Origin: Gnetum montanum
Lineage: Eukaryota > Streptophyta > Gnetopsida > Gnetales > Gnetaceae
Length of the DNA stretch: 58,775 nucleotides
Direction of reading: 5' to 3'
NCBI GenBank assembly: GCA_015680685.1
Contig: MNCI01009664.1
Span: 142,329-201,103 of the forward strand
In this document: in pieces, positions 1 through 11,245 of the stretch
Layout: each line of letters opens with the position of its first letter
Numbering within the stretch: position 1 is the stretch's first letter
The notes under the pieces: generated by a model
The model's database searches: none
Told to the model about the DNA's origin: nothing
What the model saw: only the letters and a program-made list of their open reading frames with translations
Position numbers and translations under genes: made by a program

Positions 1-222
1 TGCCTTCAAGAGTAGCGATAGAATTAGGAACACATCATACACCTCATCTAGACTAAACCATACGTGACATATGCAAAACTAGTCTAGATGGGAAGACAGC
101 GAACTGTGACCTAAGGCTAACTATCTAGGTGCGACAACTAGTCCATCTGCGGAGTTCGACCGGATCGCACGTGCGACGCTTGTTTCGTATAGTTGAATGT
201 AGGGGTACCTCGCCACTCATCA
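1..222 (+). mobile_element. 3' end of a Ty3/gypsy LTR (truncated by window edge)
   Basis: The stretch matches the U5 end of the other gypsy LTRs here: a 'gactaaaccatacgtgaca' block, a 'gggaagacag' block, then 'ggggtacctcgccactcatca'. The last seven bases, CTCATCA, are the family's 3' terminal inverted repeat. The next sequence is not a primer-binding site but the internal 3' region of another gypsy element, so this LTR probably lies inside that element. Its left part is outside the window. Confidence 0.8.
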
Positions 223-595
223 ACAAGTTTGCTAGATCCATGGGACAATGAGAAGAATTTTCAATCCATCCTTCAAGAATGTTCCACATAACGAAAGAAG
301 CATTGACATAACAATATGGGTTAGAAGTCTACCACTGCTAGCAGCAACAAGAAGAATGATCTTCAGCAGATTCTTGAAGACCTCTACAAATTTTGTAATC
401 TTTAATGTCCGTCTAGTCTTTTTGTCACTCTATCATTTTGTATACATCCACTAGAATAAAATTTTGTAATGCAACACTTAGTTTTCTTATGTCTATTTTG
501 TCTTATTTTGTTATGTTAAAAGCCAATCAATGATTCCATACCTTCCCAATTTTGTAAAGAACTTGAAAACGAGTTTTCATTTAGTTGTGAGGGTA
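223..595 (+). mobile_element. 3' internal (non-LTR) end of a gypsy element
   Basis: Positions 223-450 are similar to 16275-16331 plus 32950-33108, which are the two sides of another element's 3' internal region. Positions 530-595 match 31040-31121, the segment just before N1's 3' LTR, including the purine-rich 'gtgagggta' end that acts as the polypurine tract. A 68-codon frame at 248-454 lies here but has no recognisable domain and is not claimed as a gene. Confidence 0.75.
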
Positions 596-1353
596 TGATG
601 AGATATAGTTTGTTGCATCAACTAGGCCCCGTCAACTAGGCCTTATTGACTAGGCCTCGTCGATGTAGTCTATTGCGTCAACACAGCCCCGTTGATGTAG
701 TCTATTGCATTGATGCAGCCCTATCAACACAGTGTCTATTTTCCTCTATAAATACGCACTCACAACCGTGTTTATGTAATTCTTTGGTCAATAGAGTAGC
801 CAAACTCTTGTTGTTTTATTCCATAATCTTAGAGAACAGTTAGTGAGTGCCCGCAGTGTGGATTTGAGTCAGTTGTATAGTGTCTTATTCAAGTGGCAAT
901 GTACCTAAACACATTCCATGAATGGCAATAAGATTGAAATTGATTCTTATTCATTGCAACACTTTGACTTAGATTAAATTTACTTTAATATAATTTATAT
1001 TCCATGTACTTAGTTAATATTTACATTTCCATGCATGTTAATGAATTGGCAGAATGAGTGNTTGGACTTTACTTTCCATTGGTAATTAGTTTAAACAAAT
1101 GATTTTTTTATTATCGTTAGGAGTAGCATAAGGCTGAAACAACATGAAGAATCATATGCCTCACATTGGACTATACCATACATGACAAAGCTACCACTAG
1201 TCCAAGTGGGAAGACAGCAAACTGCGATTAAGGCATAACAAGGCATAATGATCTAGATGCCATAAGTAGTCCCATCCATGGAATTCGACCGCATCATGTG
1301 TGAACGCTTGTGATTCATATGGTTGGATGTAGAGGGTACGTCGCTGCTTATCA
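596..1353 (+). mobile_element. 3' LTR of gypsy element (about 758 bp)
   Basis: It begins TGATGAG directly after a polypurine tract and ends in a degenerate 'gctgcttatca'. U3 carries repeated 'gactaggcc(t/c)cgtc' and 'cagccc(c/t)g' motifs, then a TATA-like 'tctataaatacgc' near 747. The R-U5 section ('gtgagtgcccgcagtgtgg', 'aataagattgaaattgattc') matches the H1 LTRs. There is one N at 1061. Confidence 0.8.
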
Positions 1354-1370
1354 AACTGTGATGGATTGTT

Positions 1371-1955
1371 AGTAGCAAACTATCCACAGCCAACACCAGA
1401 AAGGGTTCTGCTTCTCGTGATTTACACTTTAGTGGAAATCAAAGTTTCTGGTCATCAGCCTCGCCCATTTCCCTTGGCATCACTGCTTCCAAGTGATGGG
1501 AAGGCTTTGGGCAGTATTTTTAAATGAATTGTGACTAGCTACTAATAGCAGTCTACCACAATTGCTTCCAAAAGGGTTTTTGTTGTTGGCAATCTCCACT
1601 TTATTGGAAATTGAAGCTTTCAATCATTTCTAGCTCTTATGAAGAATGTTTTACAATATCCTGCAATGCAGTGCATCTAGCACTATGCCCATAGTAGATA
1701 CCTTAAACCTTCTAGCAATTGGTAGCTCTCGTTTCCCTTGGCATTGTTGCTTCCAAATGATGAGAAGGCTTCCAGTGGTATTCTCCAATGAACTGTGACT
1801 AACTACACATAGCGGTGTGGCCGCAGCCATGTTCGAAATGATTCTACTTCTAGTGATATGCACTTTAATGGAAATAGAAGCTTCCGATCATGTGGTGATT
1901 TGCACTTTAGTGGAAATCGAAGCTTCCAGTCATGTGAGGCTCTTCTGGTCAACAC
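1371..1955. repeat. Degenerate tandem repeat, about three diverged units of 140-260 bp
   Basis: Near 1385, 1560 and 1815 the same order of motifs recurs: a 'ccac/gcagcc' start, 'gcttct..tgat.t.cacttta.tggaaat', 'gaagcttcc..tcat', then (in the first two units) 'tttcccttggcat...gcttccaa.tgatg.gaaggctt' and 'aatgaa.tgtgact'. The units differ by many substitutions and indels. No open frame runs through them, so this looks like old repetitive DNA rather than a gene. Confidence 0.6.
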
Positions 1956-2637
1956 TTTTCGAATACTGCAAGTGGATGCATTTTGCACGGTCATCGAAAA
2001 CAACAATTTTCCCATGTGCTACAACAAACTGTGGGTAGGTTGAATCTTGCAGTTTGGGTTGCAAATTACTATGGATCACATTTTTGCATGTCCATACATA
2101 GATGGTTGAACAAACATGATGAATCCCCATCATGGTTTTATTCATGCCAATCATACTTTCATCGTTGTATACATGGGCAACCAACCATATCATAGATTTC
2201 TTTGCACACTAGAAAGAATAACATAACCATGTCTACCTTTTGAATGCTCTGCTAACTCACTCATTGCAAAGATCCTTCATAGAATTTTGTAACTTCATTT
2301 TTATTGAGGCACGCTTCCCTTAAAAACCACACAAGATATAGTCTATGTCACGTGAAATTGGTTGAAAAGTGATGTTCCCGTAGATGTTAGCTTGCGGTCG
2401 AGAAGATGAGATAAAATACTTGGATTCTTTAGTAGCCAAGTCGGTATGGAAAATGAAGGCCGCTTACATAATCGTCATATTATATTTTGAAGTTGCTATG
2501 CTTTAAACAAAGTTAATTCCTGTGGGCTTCATGATAATGTGGGTATTACTTCACGGTTTTTGTTTTTCCTCATTTTTTAGCGGTAGCGTGCAGCGTTGCA
2601 GTTAGAGTTTGGTCACACACGTCCATGGAAAATTTTA

Positions 2638-2716
2638 AAACCGCCAATTTGCGTGTTACGTTATGAATATCGAAAAAACAAAACCGCCAATTTGCGTGTT
2701 ACGTTATGAATATCAA
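2638..2716. repeat. 43-bp tandem duplication (nearly two copies)
   Basis: The block starting 'aaaccgccaatttgcgtgtt' occurs at 2638 and again at 2681, with one C/T type difference just after 'gaatatc'. Confidence 0.85.
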
Positions 2717-3039
2717 AAAAACACCGTTGGCGGTGAAGCCAAAATCTTACCTGGTATTTTCACCAAGTCATCATGTTTTTTTTTTTTTTTTTTCTGGCAT
2801 GAGCTTTAAAAAAAATCTCACTTCAACTTATTTCTTTAAACTCTTCATTTGAATACCGTTTTTTTTCCATCATCAGATCTGCGATACTTATTTGAATTAA
2901 TACATTTTATATATTTGAATTAATCCATTTTATATTTTATGAGATTTAGCATGATTTTATAATCTAGTTGGTAATTTAATGCTAATTTGCTTTCTTCAAT
3001 AATTAATAAATTTATACCAGCAAAGCATATAGGAATTGT

Positions 3040-3130
3040 CATTTAGAGTAATGGTAAGGTGATCATTTCTTTAGTCAAAGACTTGGGTTCAAGGTTGGGC
3101 ACCACCACTCAAAAAAGCTAGGCCAATCTA
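3040..3130 (+). mobile_element. Possible tRNA-derived SINE remnant
   Basis: An A-box-like 'tagagtaatggtaagg' is followed about 45 bases later by a B-box-like 'gggttcaagg', the order and spacing of an RNA polymerase III promoter. The B box lacks the usual CC end, and no poly-A tail or target duplication was found. Confidence 0.3.
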
Positions 3131-4255
3131 CGAACCCTCCTAGGATCCCACTTGGGGGATGAGCACTATGGCTTTCGATGATAATCCCTTATACTAGGAA
3201 AGTTACATGTTCAACTTTAAGGGTATGTTAGGATTTGTGCTATTGAGAAGCACAATAAAGTTAAATTGTCCAATCCTTTGCAAACCTTAACAAGTTAACC
3301 TATGTTGATAGGATAAGCGCACTATGATTCTATTACTAGCCTTTTGATCCTTTCTCATTTTCTTATTTATCAACTTTCTATGATCTAATGTGTGGGAATA
3401 TTTGATGGAATAAATTTGTAATGAGGGCTTATTTCATGAGAGCCAAGCTAGATGCATGTAGAATGTACAAATAGACATATAGATGTAAACATATGAATCT
3501 AAATTTTGTAAAATTACTTGAAATTAAGATAAAATAAAATATAAATAAGGTTGAAACTTTTTGAAAATAAGAATAAAATTATGAATTACTAATTAATAGT
3601 TTAACTTGTATATTGTGCATAAAATTTAGAATATGCATAATTTTAACCTTCCTTTATTTTCTGACTAATTTGCTTTCTAATTTTCTATATATAAAACTTA
3701 TCCATCAAGATTTTTCAAAAAATTTTGATATCACATCTAAAGTGCATTTTCACCCTACTTTATTTTTACTACATTATAAATTAAATTATAACTACGAAGC
3801 CAGTAAAATTTCAGTTTCGACACCAATCTGATATAGTCTTCTAATTCAACTAATTCCGACTCCGACAACTTATTCCCAGAGTATGTACATACTTTGGAAG
3901 TGTCAATTTATTTCTACGGAAATTCATGACATTTTGTTACCGCAATTTCGACGTTAAAAAACCTAAAAAAGAAAAACGTCGGTTACTACTAAACACAAAT
4001 ACCGTCAATTTTTGAACATTGAAAGAACAAAAAAAATCCCAGACTGTGACCAAAGGACGACCACTGTGAAGTCACACGCAGAATACAAAATACTGTAACT
4101 GCCAAGAACTTGAGCAAAGGTGCAGCGGATTTACTAATCTCGACCTACCTACGGCCTTATCTGTGGTTGCGAAAAATCAACATGCTCTAGAACCCTCCAT
4201 GCTTTAGAAATTATAATTATTTCAGTGACATTTGTTTGCATTCCACAGCGACACA

Positions 4256-4263
4256 CTATAAAG
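4256..4263 (+). promoter_or_regulatory. TATA box of the PLAT/ATS3-like gene
   Basis: 'ctataaag' lies about 60 bases before the ATG at 4321, which leaves room for a transcription start around 4290 and a short 5' UTR. There is no other TATA in the preceding 60 bases. Confidence 0.55.
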
Positions 4264-4320
4264 ATCGCGCAAATCCAGAACCAGATCTTCATCCTTCTCA
4301 AGCTCTCAGCTGTTGCAACA

Positions 4321-5605
4321 ATGGCTGCAATCTGCCTGAGAATGACCATGCTTTCTTCGCTTGTGCTGCTGGTTTTTCTCTCGCTCTGCATTTCTGCCAT
4401 CGCACATGAACGTCGACCTTGGATCGGGAATCCGCTCATCAAAACGGAAGCGCAAGAGGTACGCAAATGAAATCCCTAAATGCATTTACAGGATCATCGT
4501 TGAAGAAGTATCATCGTCCTATCAAATCACCTTACCTTTTACCTCAACAATATCTCGCCTCGCCTTTATCGAGAGCTCAAGCTTGATGTTAAGCAGCGGA
4601 ACTAATTATTTGCATGTATCATGGTCATATCAAATCACTTGAGGTTTTACCTCAACAAGATTTTGCCTTTATCCAAAGGTGAAGGTTGATAATTTAAGCT
4701 GTATCATCGTCATATCAAAGGTTGATAATTTAAGCTGTATCATCGTCATATCAAATCACCTGAGGTTTTACCTCAACAATAACAATATTTTCCTTTTATC
4801 ATGTATCATCATCTTATCAAATCACCTGAGGTTTTACCTCAAACAATATTTTGCTTTTATCGAGAGGCAAAGGTTGTTGATCTAATCCTTGGAACTAATT
4901 ATTTGCATGTATCATCATATCAATTCACTTCACCTTTTGCCTCAACAATATCTCTGGCCTCGAGAGCTAAAGGTTAATGTTAACCAGTCGACTCAACAAT
5001 ATCTCTGGCCTCGAGAGATAAAGGTTAATGTTAACCAGTCGAACTAATTATTTGCGTGTATTATCGTCATCTCAGATCACTTTGGCTTTTACCTCAACAA
5101 TATTTCGCCTCTATAGAGAGCTAAAGTTTGTTGATCTAAGCTATGGAACTAATTATTTGCATGTAAGTAAAAATGCTGTTGCGAACGTTTGGTTAGGGTT
5201 TGGAGAAGAGTGGAACGTGCCAGTATCTGGTGGAGGTGAAAGACGAGTTGTAGACCTTTTGCTGGAACCGACGATCCTGTAAGCCTGGTCTTCGGCGACG
5301 AATTCGGCAATCAGGTGTTTCTGCCGCGGCTGGATGATCCGAGCAAGGACACATTCGAACGCTGCAAGACCGATTCCTTCTCTATTGTAGGGCCGTGCGT
5401 GAATGATGTGTGTTTCCTTTACCTCTACCGCCATGGCTCTAACGATTGGCGCGTCAAGTATGTGAAGGTCTACTACGGGGAAACTCTCAATCAGGTGGCC
5501 ACTTTCAAGTATGATGCTTACATTCCTGAAGACAAATGGTTTGGATTTGATGTATGTAAATCTCATGATGATGCGCATCTTCCGATTGATCTGGCCTCCT
5601 CTTAA
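4321..5605 (+). CDS. ATS3: ATS3-like secreted PLAT/LH2-domain protein, apparent 1-nt frameshift
   Basis: Two exons are inferred: 4321-4458 (46 codons, ending GAG|gtacgc) and 5197-5605 (acceptor 'ggttag'), joined in phase 0. Exon 1 encodes a signal peptide (MAAICLRMTMLSSLVLLVFL and on to SAIA), so the product is probably secreted. Exon 2 starts GLEKSGTCQYLVEVK, the usual first strand of the ATS3 family, then hits a stop in frame. Reading continues in the next frame with TSCRPF, SLVFGDEFGNQVFLPRLDD, FERC, GPCVNDVCFLYLYRHG, VKVYYG and the C-terminal WFGFDVC motif. The three-A run at 5239-5241 holds one base too many, since 'aag acg agt tgt' would give the family's K-T-S-C. All expected cysteines are present, so the lesion is either recent or a sequencing error. 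The biochemical role is not established; PLAT domains generally bind lipid or protein partners. Confidence 0.8.
4500..5166. repeat. Minisatellite array filling the ATS3-like intron
   Basis: Most of the 738-bp intron (4459-5196) is made of about six diverged copies of a unit near 100 bp. Each copy has 'tatcatcgtcatatcaaatcac', then the small palindrome 'gaggttttacctc', 'aacaatat.t.gcct', 'gagagctaaaggttgat' and 'ggaactaattatttgcatgta'. Two fresher local duplications are a 36-bp unit at 4682-4717 / 4718-4753 and a 51-bp unit at 4941-4991 / 4992-5042. The last unit ends just before the branch/acceptor region. Confidence 0.85.
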
Positions 5606-6594
5606 ACAACTGCTCCTCCTTTGTTTGTCTGTTTGTTTTGTTGTCTAAAAAAGTGCTTCGATTTAGATGAAATCCTTGTGGTACGCAGTTTCCGTGATCT
5701 GAACCCTTCCTTCCTTCTGAATGTTTGTTAGTCACTTACTCTTTATTGTATTCTCGTGCAGTTAAACTTCTGCGTTGTAAGGAAATGAACAAGATAGTGA
5801 TTCAAAAATGAAACAAAAACTGCGTTGTAGCGTTGTCGCTTTAGGTTTTCTGAGTTTTAATGGCGATCCAAATCCAATAACAGAAAGAAAAAAAATGTGC
5901 ATTGAAGCATTGCCGATTCCGGTTTTATGATGCGCAGAATTACGGAGAGTTAATGGTGATAGAAAAACAGAACGAATGTGCGTCGGAGCATTGTCTTGTT
6001 CGGGGCATGATATATGTTATTTGGCACGTGCATTGGCATGGCTTTTAATTTTAACTTACTATTTACATGAACGTTTACAACTTTGTCATTTGGAAACCAT
6101 GTCCAAAATTAATTGTCAAAAGACCATGATTATGTAAAAGAAATAATTTAATTGTCAAAAGACCATGATTATGTAAAAGAAATAATGATAAATTGTGTGG
6201 TGGCTTGCATGGCATGGCTTCACAAGTCAAATGGCCATGGTTCGTCATACCTACCAAAAAACCATGAACCATGACATGTGATGTAGCCCTCGACATGAAG
6301 ATTTTCCTTGAAATTGTTATTGCAAAGCTGAAAAATTTTACTATTGGAGTTTTGATTTAGTGTGTATTTGGATGGGTCCTCGGCACAAGTGGTACTATTT
6401 GGTTTTTGGTATAATTTGTTTAGTCGTGAGGGTTTTAGCTTTATCTAAGGTAGTAAAGGGTTTGGCACCAAGGGTCTTAGCGTCCAAGAATTCTACCATG
6501 AGGGTTTAAACATCAATTTTATTTAACATTGTAGGTGAGATTGATTGATATTTTATGAATGTGTATTTGTTGTTGAAAAGATTAAGTCATCTTT
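5606..6594. other. 3' flank of PLAT gene and intergenic DNA
   Basis: No coding frame is supported. A 39-bp direct duplication (6111-6149 / 6150-6187) contains 'aattgtcaaaagaccatgat'. Positions 5815-6000 hold two diverged copies of a segment with 'aaaaacagaacgaatgtgcgt' and 'gcattg'. The minus-strand frame at 6075-6296 only reads through the duplication. Confidence 0.5.
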
Positions 6595-7345
6595 TGATGA
6601 GCGGCAAGGTACTCCTATGCCCAACCATACAAATCACAAAACGTTCACGTGTGATTCGATTGAGTTCCGTGGACTCTATAGTTTCCAATGCACTAGTCTT
6701 CTAGGAAGTGAACCTTGCCCTAAGGTCATTCATTGTCTTCCCAATTACACTTGCCAAGCTCAAAGGTATGGTTAAGTGTAATTAAGGCATATGATTTTTA
6801 TCATTTTATGTTTTATGTTCTTTGGTGCTTGAAGAGAGAGATAAAGTGGTTTAATGACTAATTTGAACTAACTAACTAACTAATTGATCTCTAACTAGTC
6901 CTAACATAAGCATCCAATCCCTCTTTCCATACACATCCTGAACCCACGTATCCATTGCTAGGTTACCAAGCGCTACGCTACTAAGCACACCAAGCAATAA
7001 CACTGTTGGATTACCAAGTGAATGCTTGTTATGCTCGAAGCGGTTGTACTTATGTAATTAATCTATCTAGCTTATCTCGCTTAATTACATCATTAGCTTA
7101 ATTACTGGAAAACATTGAATAAATAATTGAAAATATTAAATGCATAAATAAAACATTTAAACTATGCATAATGCTGCAAGGTTTATCAAGAAGTTCATCT
7201 TTATTGTTGCTCACACTGTCATGTTCAAATAGAGATCCATACACTCAATGACTCTTGTTGCGGGCACTCAAGAAAATATTCTAACTCTCAAATGGAAAAC
7301 TGCAAGAGCTTTGCTACACTATGATTGATTGCTGTCATAAATGCA
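6595..7345 (-). mobile_element. 3' LTR (R-U5 part) of minus-strand gypsy element M
   Basis: Read on the minus strand the segment ends CTCATCA at 6595 and contains the family's R-U5 blocks, including 'gagtgcccgcaacaagagtc' and 'aataaagatgaacttc'. The U3 part is missing: around 7320-7345 the LTR joins directly to the 3' part of gag. This is the signature of an internal deletion that removed pol, the 3' internal region and U3. Confidence 0.75.
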
Positions 7346-9548
7346 TTCAATAATTATCGGGAGGGTAGTAGTGAGATTGGAAAGTAAAAATGCGACTAGA
7401 GGAGTCATGTGAAAACAAGGGTTGCTGAACATAATATCTATATGGATCAGGTTGTCTGTAAGGGTATTGCTGCCTTGGTGGTGCCAACGCCCATGACTAT
7501 GATTGCTACCACTGTTGATACTACTCATATGGTTGCAGTAGAGTTCCACTTGGATAATATTGCTACTGCTGGTGGAACTGCCTAAAACTACCTTGAGGAT
7601 AAGGTAAATTTCTGGATATTTGCCTTTGTGTTAGTTGTGGATTCAAGGCATACACCCCAAACTCCTGTAAGTGTGACACTATGGGGCAACATCTCTTAGG
7701 ATGTACATATTGGCAAATGTCACACCCACCATCATCATTTGATTTGCTTTCTACAACTTCTTCTATTGCAACAATCTTGCCCTTACCTTTTTTATAAGCA
7801 TGTTCAACTTCTTTGCTCCTCCTGCACTCACGATCACTACCTTGTTCGTTAGACTCTTCAACAATTTTTAAGATAGCTTGAAATTTACTATCCATGGAGT
7901 CCCATAACTGATCAACCTTGGCTATAATTTTAGATTCAAATTTTTGGAATGGCAAGGTTTTCTTATTCACCACCTCATCAGATGCAAATTCTTCCTCACT
8001 ATCACAGAATTGAACCTCCCTCTTGCAGATGGAAGAATCGTAGTTGTACTCTTCTGCACTTTCTCTTTTTCTTAATTCACCTTCATCTTTAGCTACCTAC
8101 TCAATTAGTCTTTGTATCTAATGGATGCTTAATTCTGACAGTCGCCCTTGGGCATAGACACCAAGGGTTCTCCTCATTTCTGATCGAAGCCCATCTACAA
8201 TGTGGCAAAGTTGATCCAATTGAGAATAATCATGGCTAGGACATTTGTGCATTAAGGAGTAGTATCAACTGATGGTGGCATCCAAGGGTTCATGTGTACC
8301 TTATTTCCATCCTTGGATCTGCCTTCTTAAGTTGGACACTCTAGAGTACGTTTGATATTTATTATTGAACAATTCAAGCATGGTACTCCATCATCTGATA
8401 AATTTCAACTCTAAGGACCAATACTAGCTTTTTGCTTCTTTGATGAGTGTCCATGGGAACAACTTAAGCTTTTTCCACTCATTCTCTATGTTCTGCAAGG
8501 CAGATGCATCTTGAAAAGCTTGGAGATGGTTCTACGGATCAAAGTTATATACCCCTTCAAATCTAGGGATATTGTTCATATCTAGCCTCTTGATCTAACT
8601 ATCCTTCAAGTACCTTGTTGGAATACGTACTGCCTCTGCGATATTGAGCATACTTCGGGCAGCAAGCAAAGGCTCATCAAGGCCTTGATCATGGTGCTTA
8701 CAATTCCCTCTACTACCCCTTCATTCATGGTGATGTGCCTCTCTTGAATGTCCATGCCCTTGATCTTGCCTTTCTTAACAGTCATTTCAATCATTTTAGT
8801 TCCATCGATCATTTTGGTCACCTCCATCACAGTCTCGCCTCCTACAGTTGTGATCAAAGCCAAAATAAGAAGAAGAAGAAGAAGAAGACGATGAAGGGGA
8901 AGAGGGAGGAGGACTAACACCTTCACAATGCCTGCTACCACCTCTTTAGTGACCATAACCACGATCACAATTTTATTTCTTGTCTGCATCCTTGCCTTGA
9001 CTTCCCTCTTTGGATTCTTCTTTGTCATTGGATTTATTCTTACCAAAACCAAGATTGTGAATTATGGACCAAAAATTCTAGTTTTGACCTCCATCACTAA
9101 AGTCAAAGAGAGGAATTTCACTAAATGAAAAACCCCCAGAGAAGGATTCCCCACCATATTTTTGGTACAGCAGGAATGGGGAATCATTAAATCCTTTTCC
9201 CTTTGCAAATTCATGACATTGCTCTAACTCGCAATCCTGGAGACGTTGTGCCTCAGTGGGATGATAATCCCTAGCATCACTGTCTTACACAACCTACTCA
9301 ACATGATGTTCCTGAAGATCTAGATGGATAAGTGCTTAGTAAAGCACTACAGGAACAAATCGATTAGGCAGCAACACAATGTTGGCCTCCATGTCACACC
9401 ATCGAAACTATTCATCCTAATGTAGGATGAAGGTAAAATTGGGTATATACTCATCAACATGCACATATACCATTTGATATTACTAAGGCACTGGCTGATG
9501 AGCTCCATCAGACTTGGGCAGAGAAGCACTCCTACGAGAAGAAGACAT
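7346..9548 (-). pseudogene. Decayed gag of gypsy element M
   Basis: Read leftwards from the ATG at 9548-9546 (MSSSR, as in the other copies' MSSSH), the frame is broken by many stops and shifts. The C-terminal part is clearest at 7973-7563, where a run with KVDQLWDSMDSKFQAILKIV precedes GCDICQYVHPKRCCPIVSHL, the Cys/His motif shared by all gag copies here. Downstream, 7550-7380 keeps the Pro/Gln/Tyr-rich tail. Gag forms the virus-like particle of the element; this copy cannot encode an intact one. An out-of-frame reading of the same DNA gives a Leu/Lys-rich 148-codon frame at 9052-8606 that is not a gene. Confidence 0.8.
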
Positions 9549-9689
9549 TTTCAATTAGATGATAAAAATGCAATGTGCTTTTAAATTTTGTTGTAGTAAT
9601 TGTAAAATATGATATGACTCTTAGGTTTGTTCCAACGATTTTGAATGATTTTCACTAAATCCTAGATAGCACACGAAATAACCAAAAGG

Positions 9690-9707
9690 TCCCCAACAAC
9701 AACACCA
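9690..9707 (-). other. Primer-binding site (tRNA-Asp type) of element M
   Basis: The minus strand reads TGGTGTTGTTGTTGGGGA, one base from the LTR end. It equals the tRNA-Asp complement TGGCGCCGTTGCCGGGGA, known from Athila-type elements, except for five C-to-T changes. Confidence 0.75.
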
Positions 9708-9708
9708 A

Positions 9709-10580
9709 TGATGAGTGGTGAGGTACCCCTACGCCCAACCATATGAATCACTAAGGCATTTGCGTGCAATCCGATCGAATTCTATGGACCTATAGTTCTC
9801 TAGTGCACTAGTTCCTCTAGGAAGTGAAATGGGCATTGAGAATCTTCGTTATCTTCCCAACTACACTTGTGAGGCTCAAGGGTATGATTTAAGTGTAATT
9901 GAGGTACATGATTTCTCTCATTTTATGTTTTATAAGTTTAATCACCGACAACAAGAATGAAAGGTAGAGGAATTCAATATCTAATTATTCTATTGTGTAA
10001 CTAGCCTAACACAAGTAACCGCACCACTTTCCTAGACACATCCTGAACACATATAATGCTTCTGGGCTACCCAACGTTAAGCATTACTAGGTTACCAAGC
10101 ACTATATGTATGCTCGAAGTGGGCATGTTTGTGTTCATTAACAATTGGAAATTAATTGCTTAATTAGAATGCATTAAAGTAAAGGGCATGAAAGTAAAGT
10201 ACATTAAAGGAAACATTAATCTATTCTTGGTGCTACAAGGATTGTCAAAAGAGTTCATTTTTGTTCCCATCACACTACTATGCTCAAGTACATCAGTGTT
10301 CGAACAAAGATCTGTACACACTTAGACTCTTGTTGTAAGAATTCAGAAAATATTCTAACTCTAGAGAAAATAAACTACAAAAGCTTTACTACTTTGACTT
10401 AAAAACTATATGGAAATCATGAGCCCAAACACTATATTTATAGGCTGGCATATACCCCTCGGCATTGAATATCCAACATTGCATCTGGGCTCCGATGTTG
10501 GATACCTGACATCGCATCTTGTCCTCGACATTGGATACCTTACGTCAAGGCTTCGAAGTCAAATACCCAACATTAGAGTA
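9709..10580 (-). mobile_element. 5' LTR of minus-strand gypsy element M
   Basis: On the minus strand the segment ends CTCATCA at 9709, next to the primer site. It has a TATA ('cctataaatatag', near 10431) and a U3 of repeated 'ggata(t/c)ccaacat' and 'gatgttggat' inverted motifs at 10450-10575. The U3 start cannot be fixed exactly because the usual TGATGAG end is degraded where it meets the next LTR. Confidence 0.7.
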
Positions 10581-11245
10581 GATGAAAAAACATGTTTTAT
10601 CACCTGTCAATGCATCTCAAGATACATTAGCGCATGTGCATTGACACTGATGTAGTCATTGCCTATATAAATACACATATCCATTGCATTTATAATACTA
10701 TTTGACCATTCTGGTAGCCAAACTCTTGCAATTTCTTTCTATAGAAATTAGATAAATTTTCCCTCTAAGAGCCCACTATGTGGATCAAAGTGATTGTATG
10801 ACATTTTCTTTGAATGTAACATGTACTTAGACACAATTGCATGAATGACAATAAAATCAAGTTTTCTTCCATTCATTGCAGGACTTGGATTAGTTAACTT
10901 TACTCTCTAGTAATTTACTTTAATTGTAATTTACTTTCTCATTATTAAACATTTAATATTATAATTTGTAATTCACGTGAGTACAACCACTTCAAGCATA
11001 ATATATTAATGCTTGGTAATCCTAGTAGTAGATACTAGGTATGCCTAGTAGTAGACACTTGGTAGCCTAGCAACGGTCATATACATTCAAGATGTGTATG
11101 GAAAGTGGGAATGGATGTTTCAAATTTAGGATAGTTAGTTAACTTAAGTATTAAACCTTCATTTATTTAATTATTTTATAGAAATAGAAAATATTAAAAT
11201 TTATAAAAATAAATATCTTACACCTCAATCACCCTTAACCATACC
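10581..11245 (+). mobile_element. Left part of an older LTR (L0) split by H1
   Basis: TATA 'cctatataaatacac' near 10661, then 'tggtagccaaactcttgcaa', 'gagcccactatgtgg', 'aatgacaataaaatcaag', and finally 'cacccttaaccatacc', where the LTR stops abruptly at a TGATGAG. The rest of the LTR resumes at 34124 after a copy of 'atacc'. The left boundary against the opposite-strand LTR is approximate. Confidence 0.75.
11241..11245. repeat. Target-site duplication 'atacc', left copy (element H1)
   Basis: The same five bases follow the H1 3' LTR at 34119-34123. Confidence 0.9.

Larger units (their letters stand above)
1956..4255. other. AT-rich intergenic DNA, no gene recognised
   Basis: Frames are short and overlap on both strands (for example 1930-2193 minus and 1983-2195 plus) and show no domain. 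A 43-bp direct duplication sits at 2638-2716, a T-run at 2768-2792, and a weak SINE-like trace at 3040-3130. The last few hundred bases are presumably promoter of the PLAT gene that follows. Confidence 0.5.

Noticed and set aside
248-454. 68-codon frame as a small gene
   Set aside because: It lies in the 3' internal tail of a gypsy element and its counterpart at 32856-33100 is not conserved as a start-to-stop frame.
4500-5166. CRISPR-like array
   Set aside because: Units are contiguous and diverged with no unique spacers, inside a plant gene intron.
8606-9052. 148-codon Leu/Lys-rich minus-strand frame
   Set aside because: Shifted frame of the decayed gag of element M; the poly-Leu run comes from a (gaa)n repeat.
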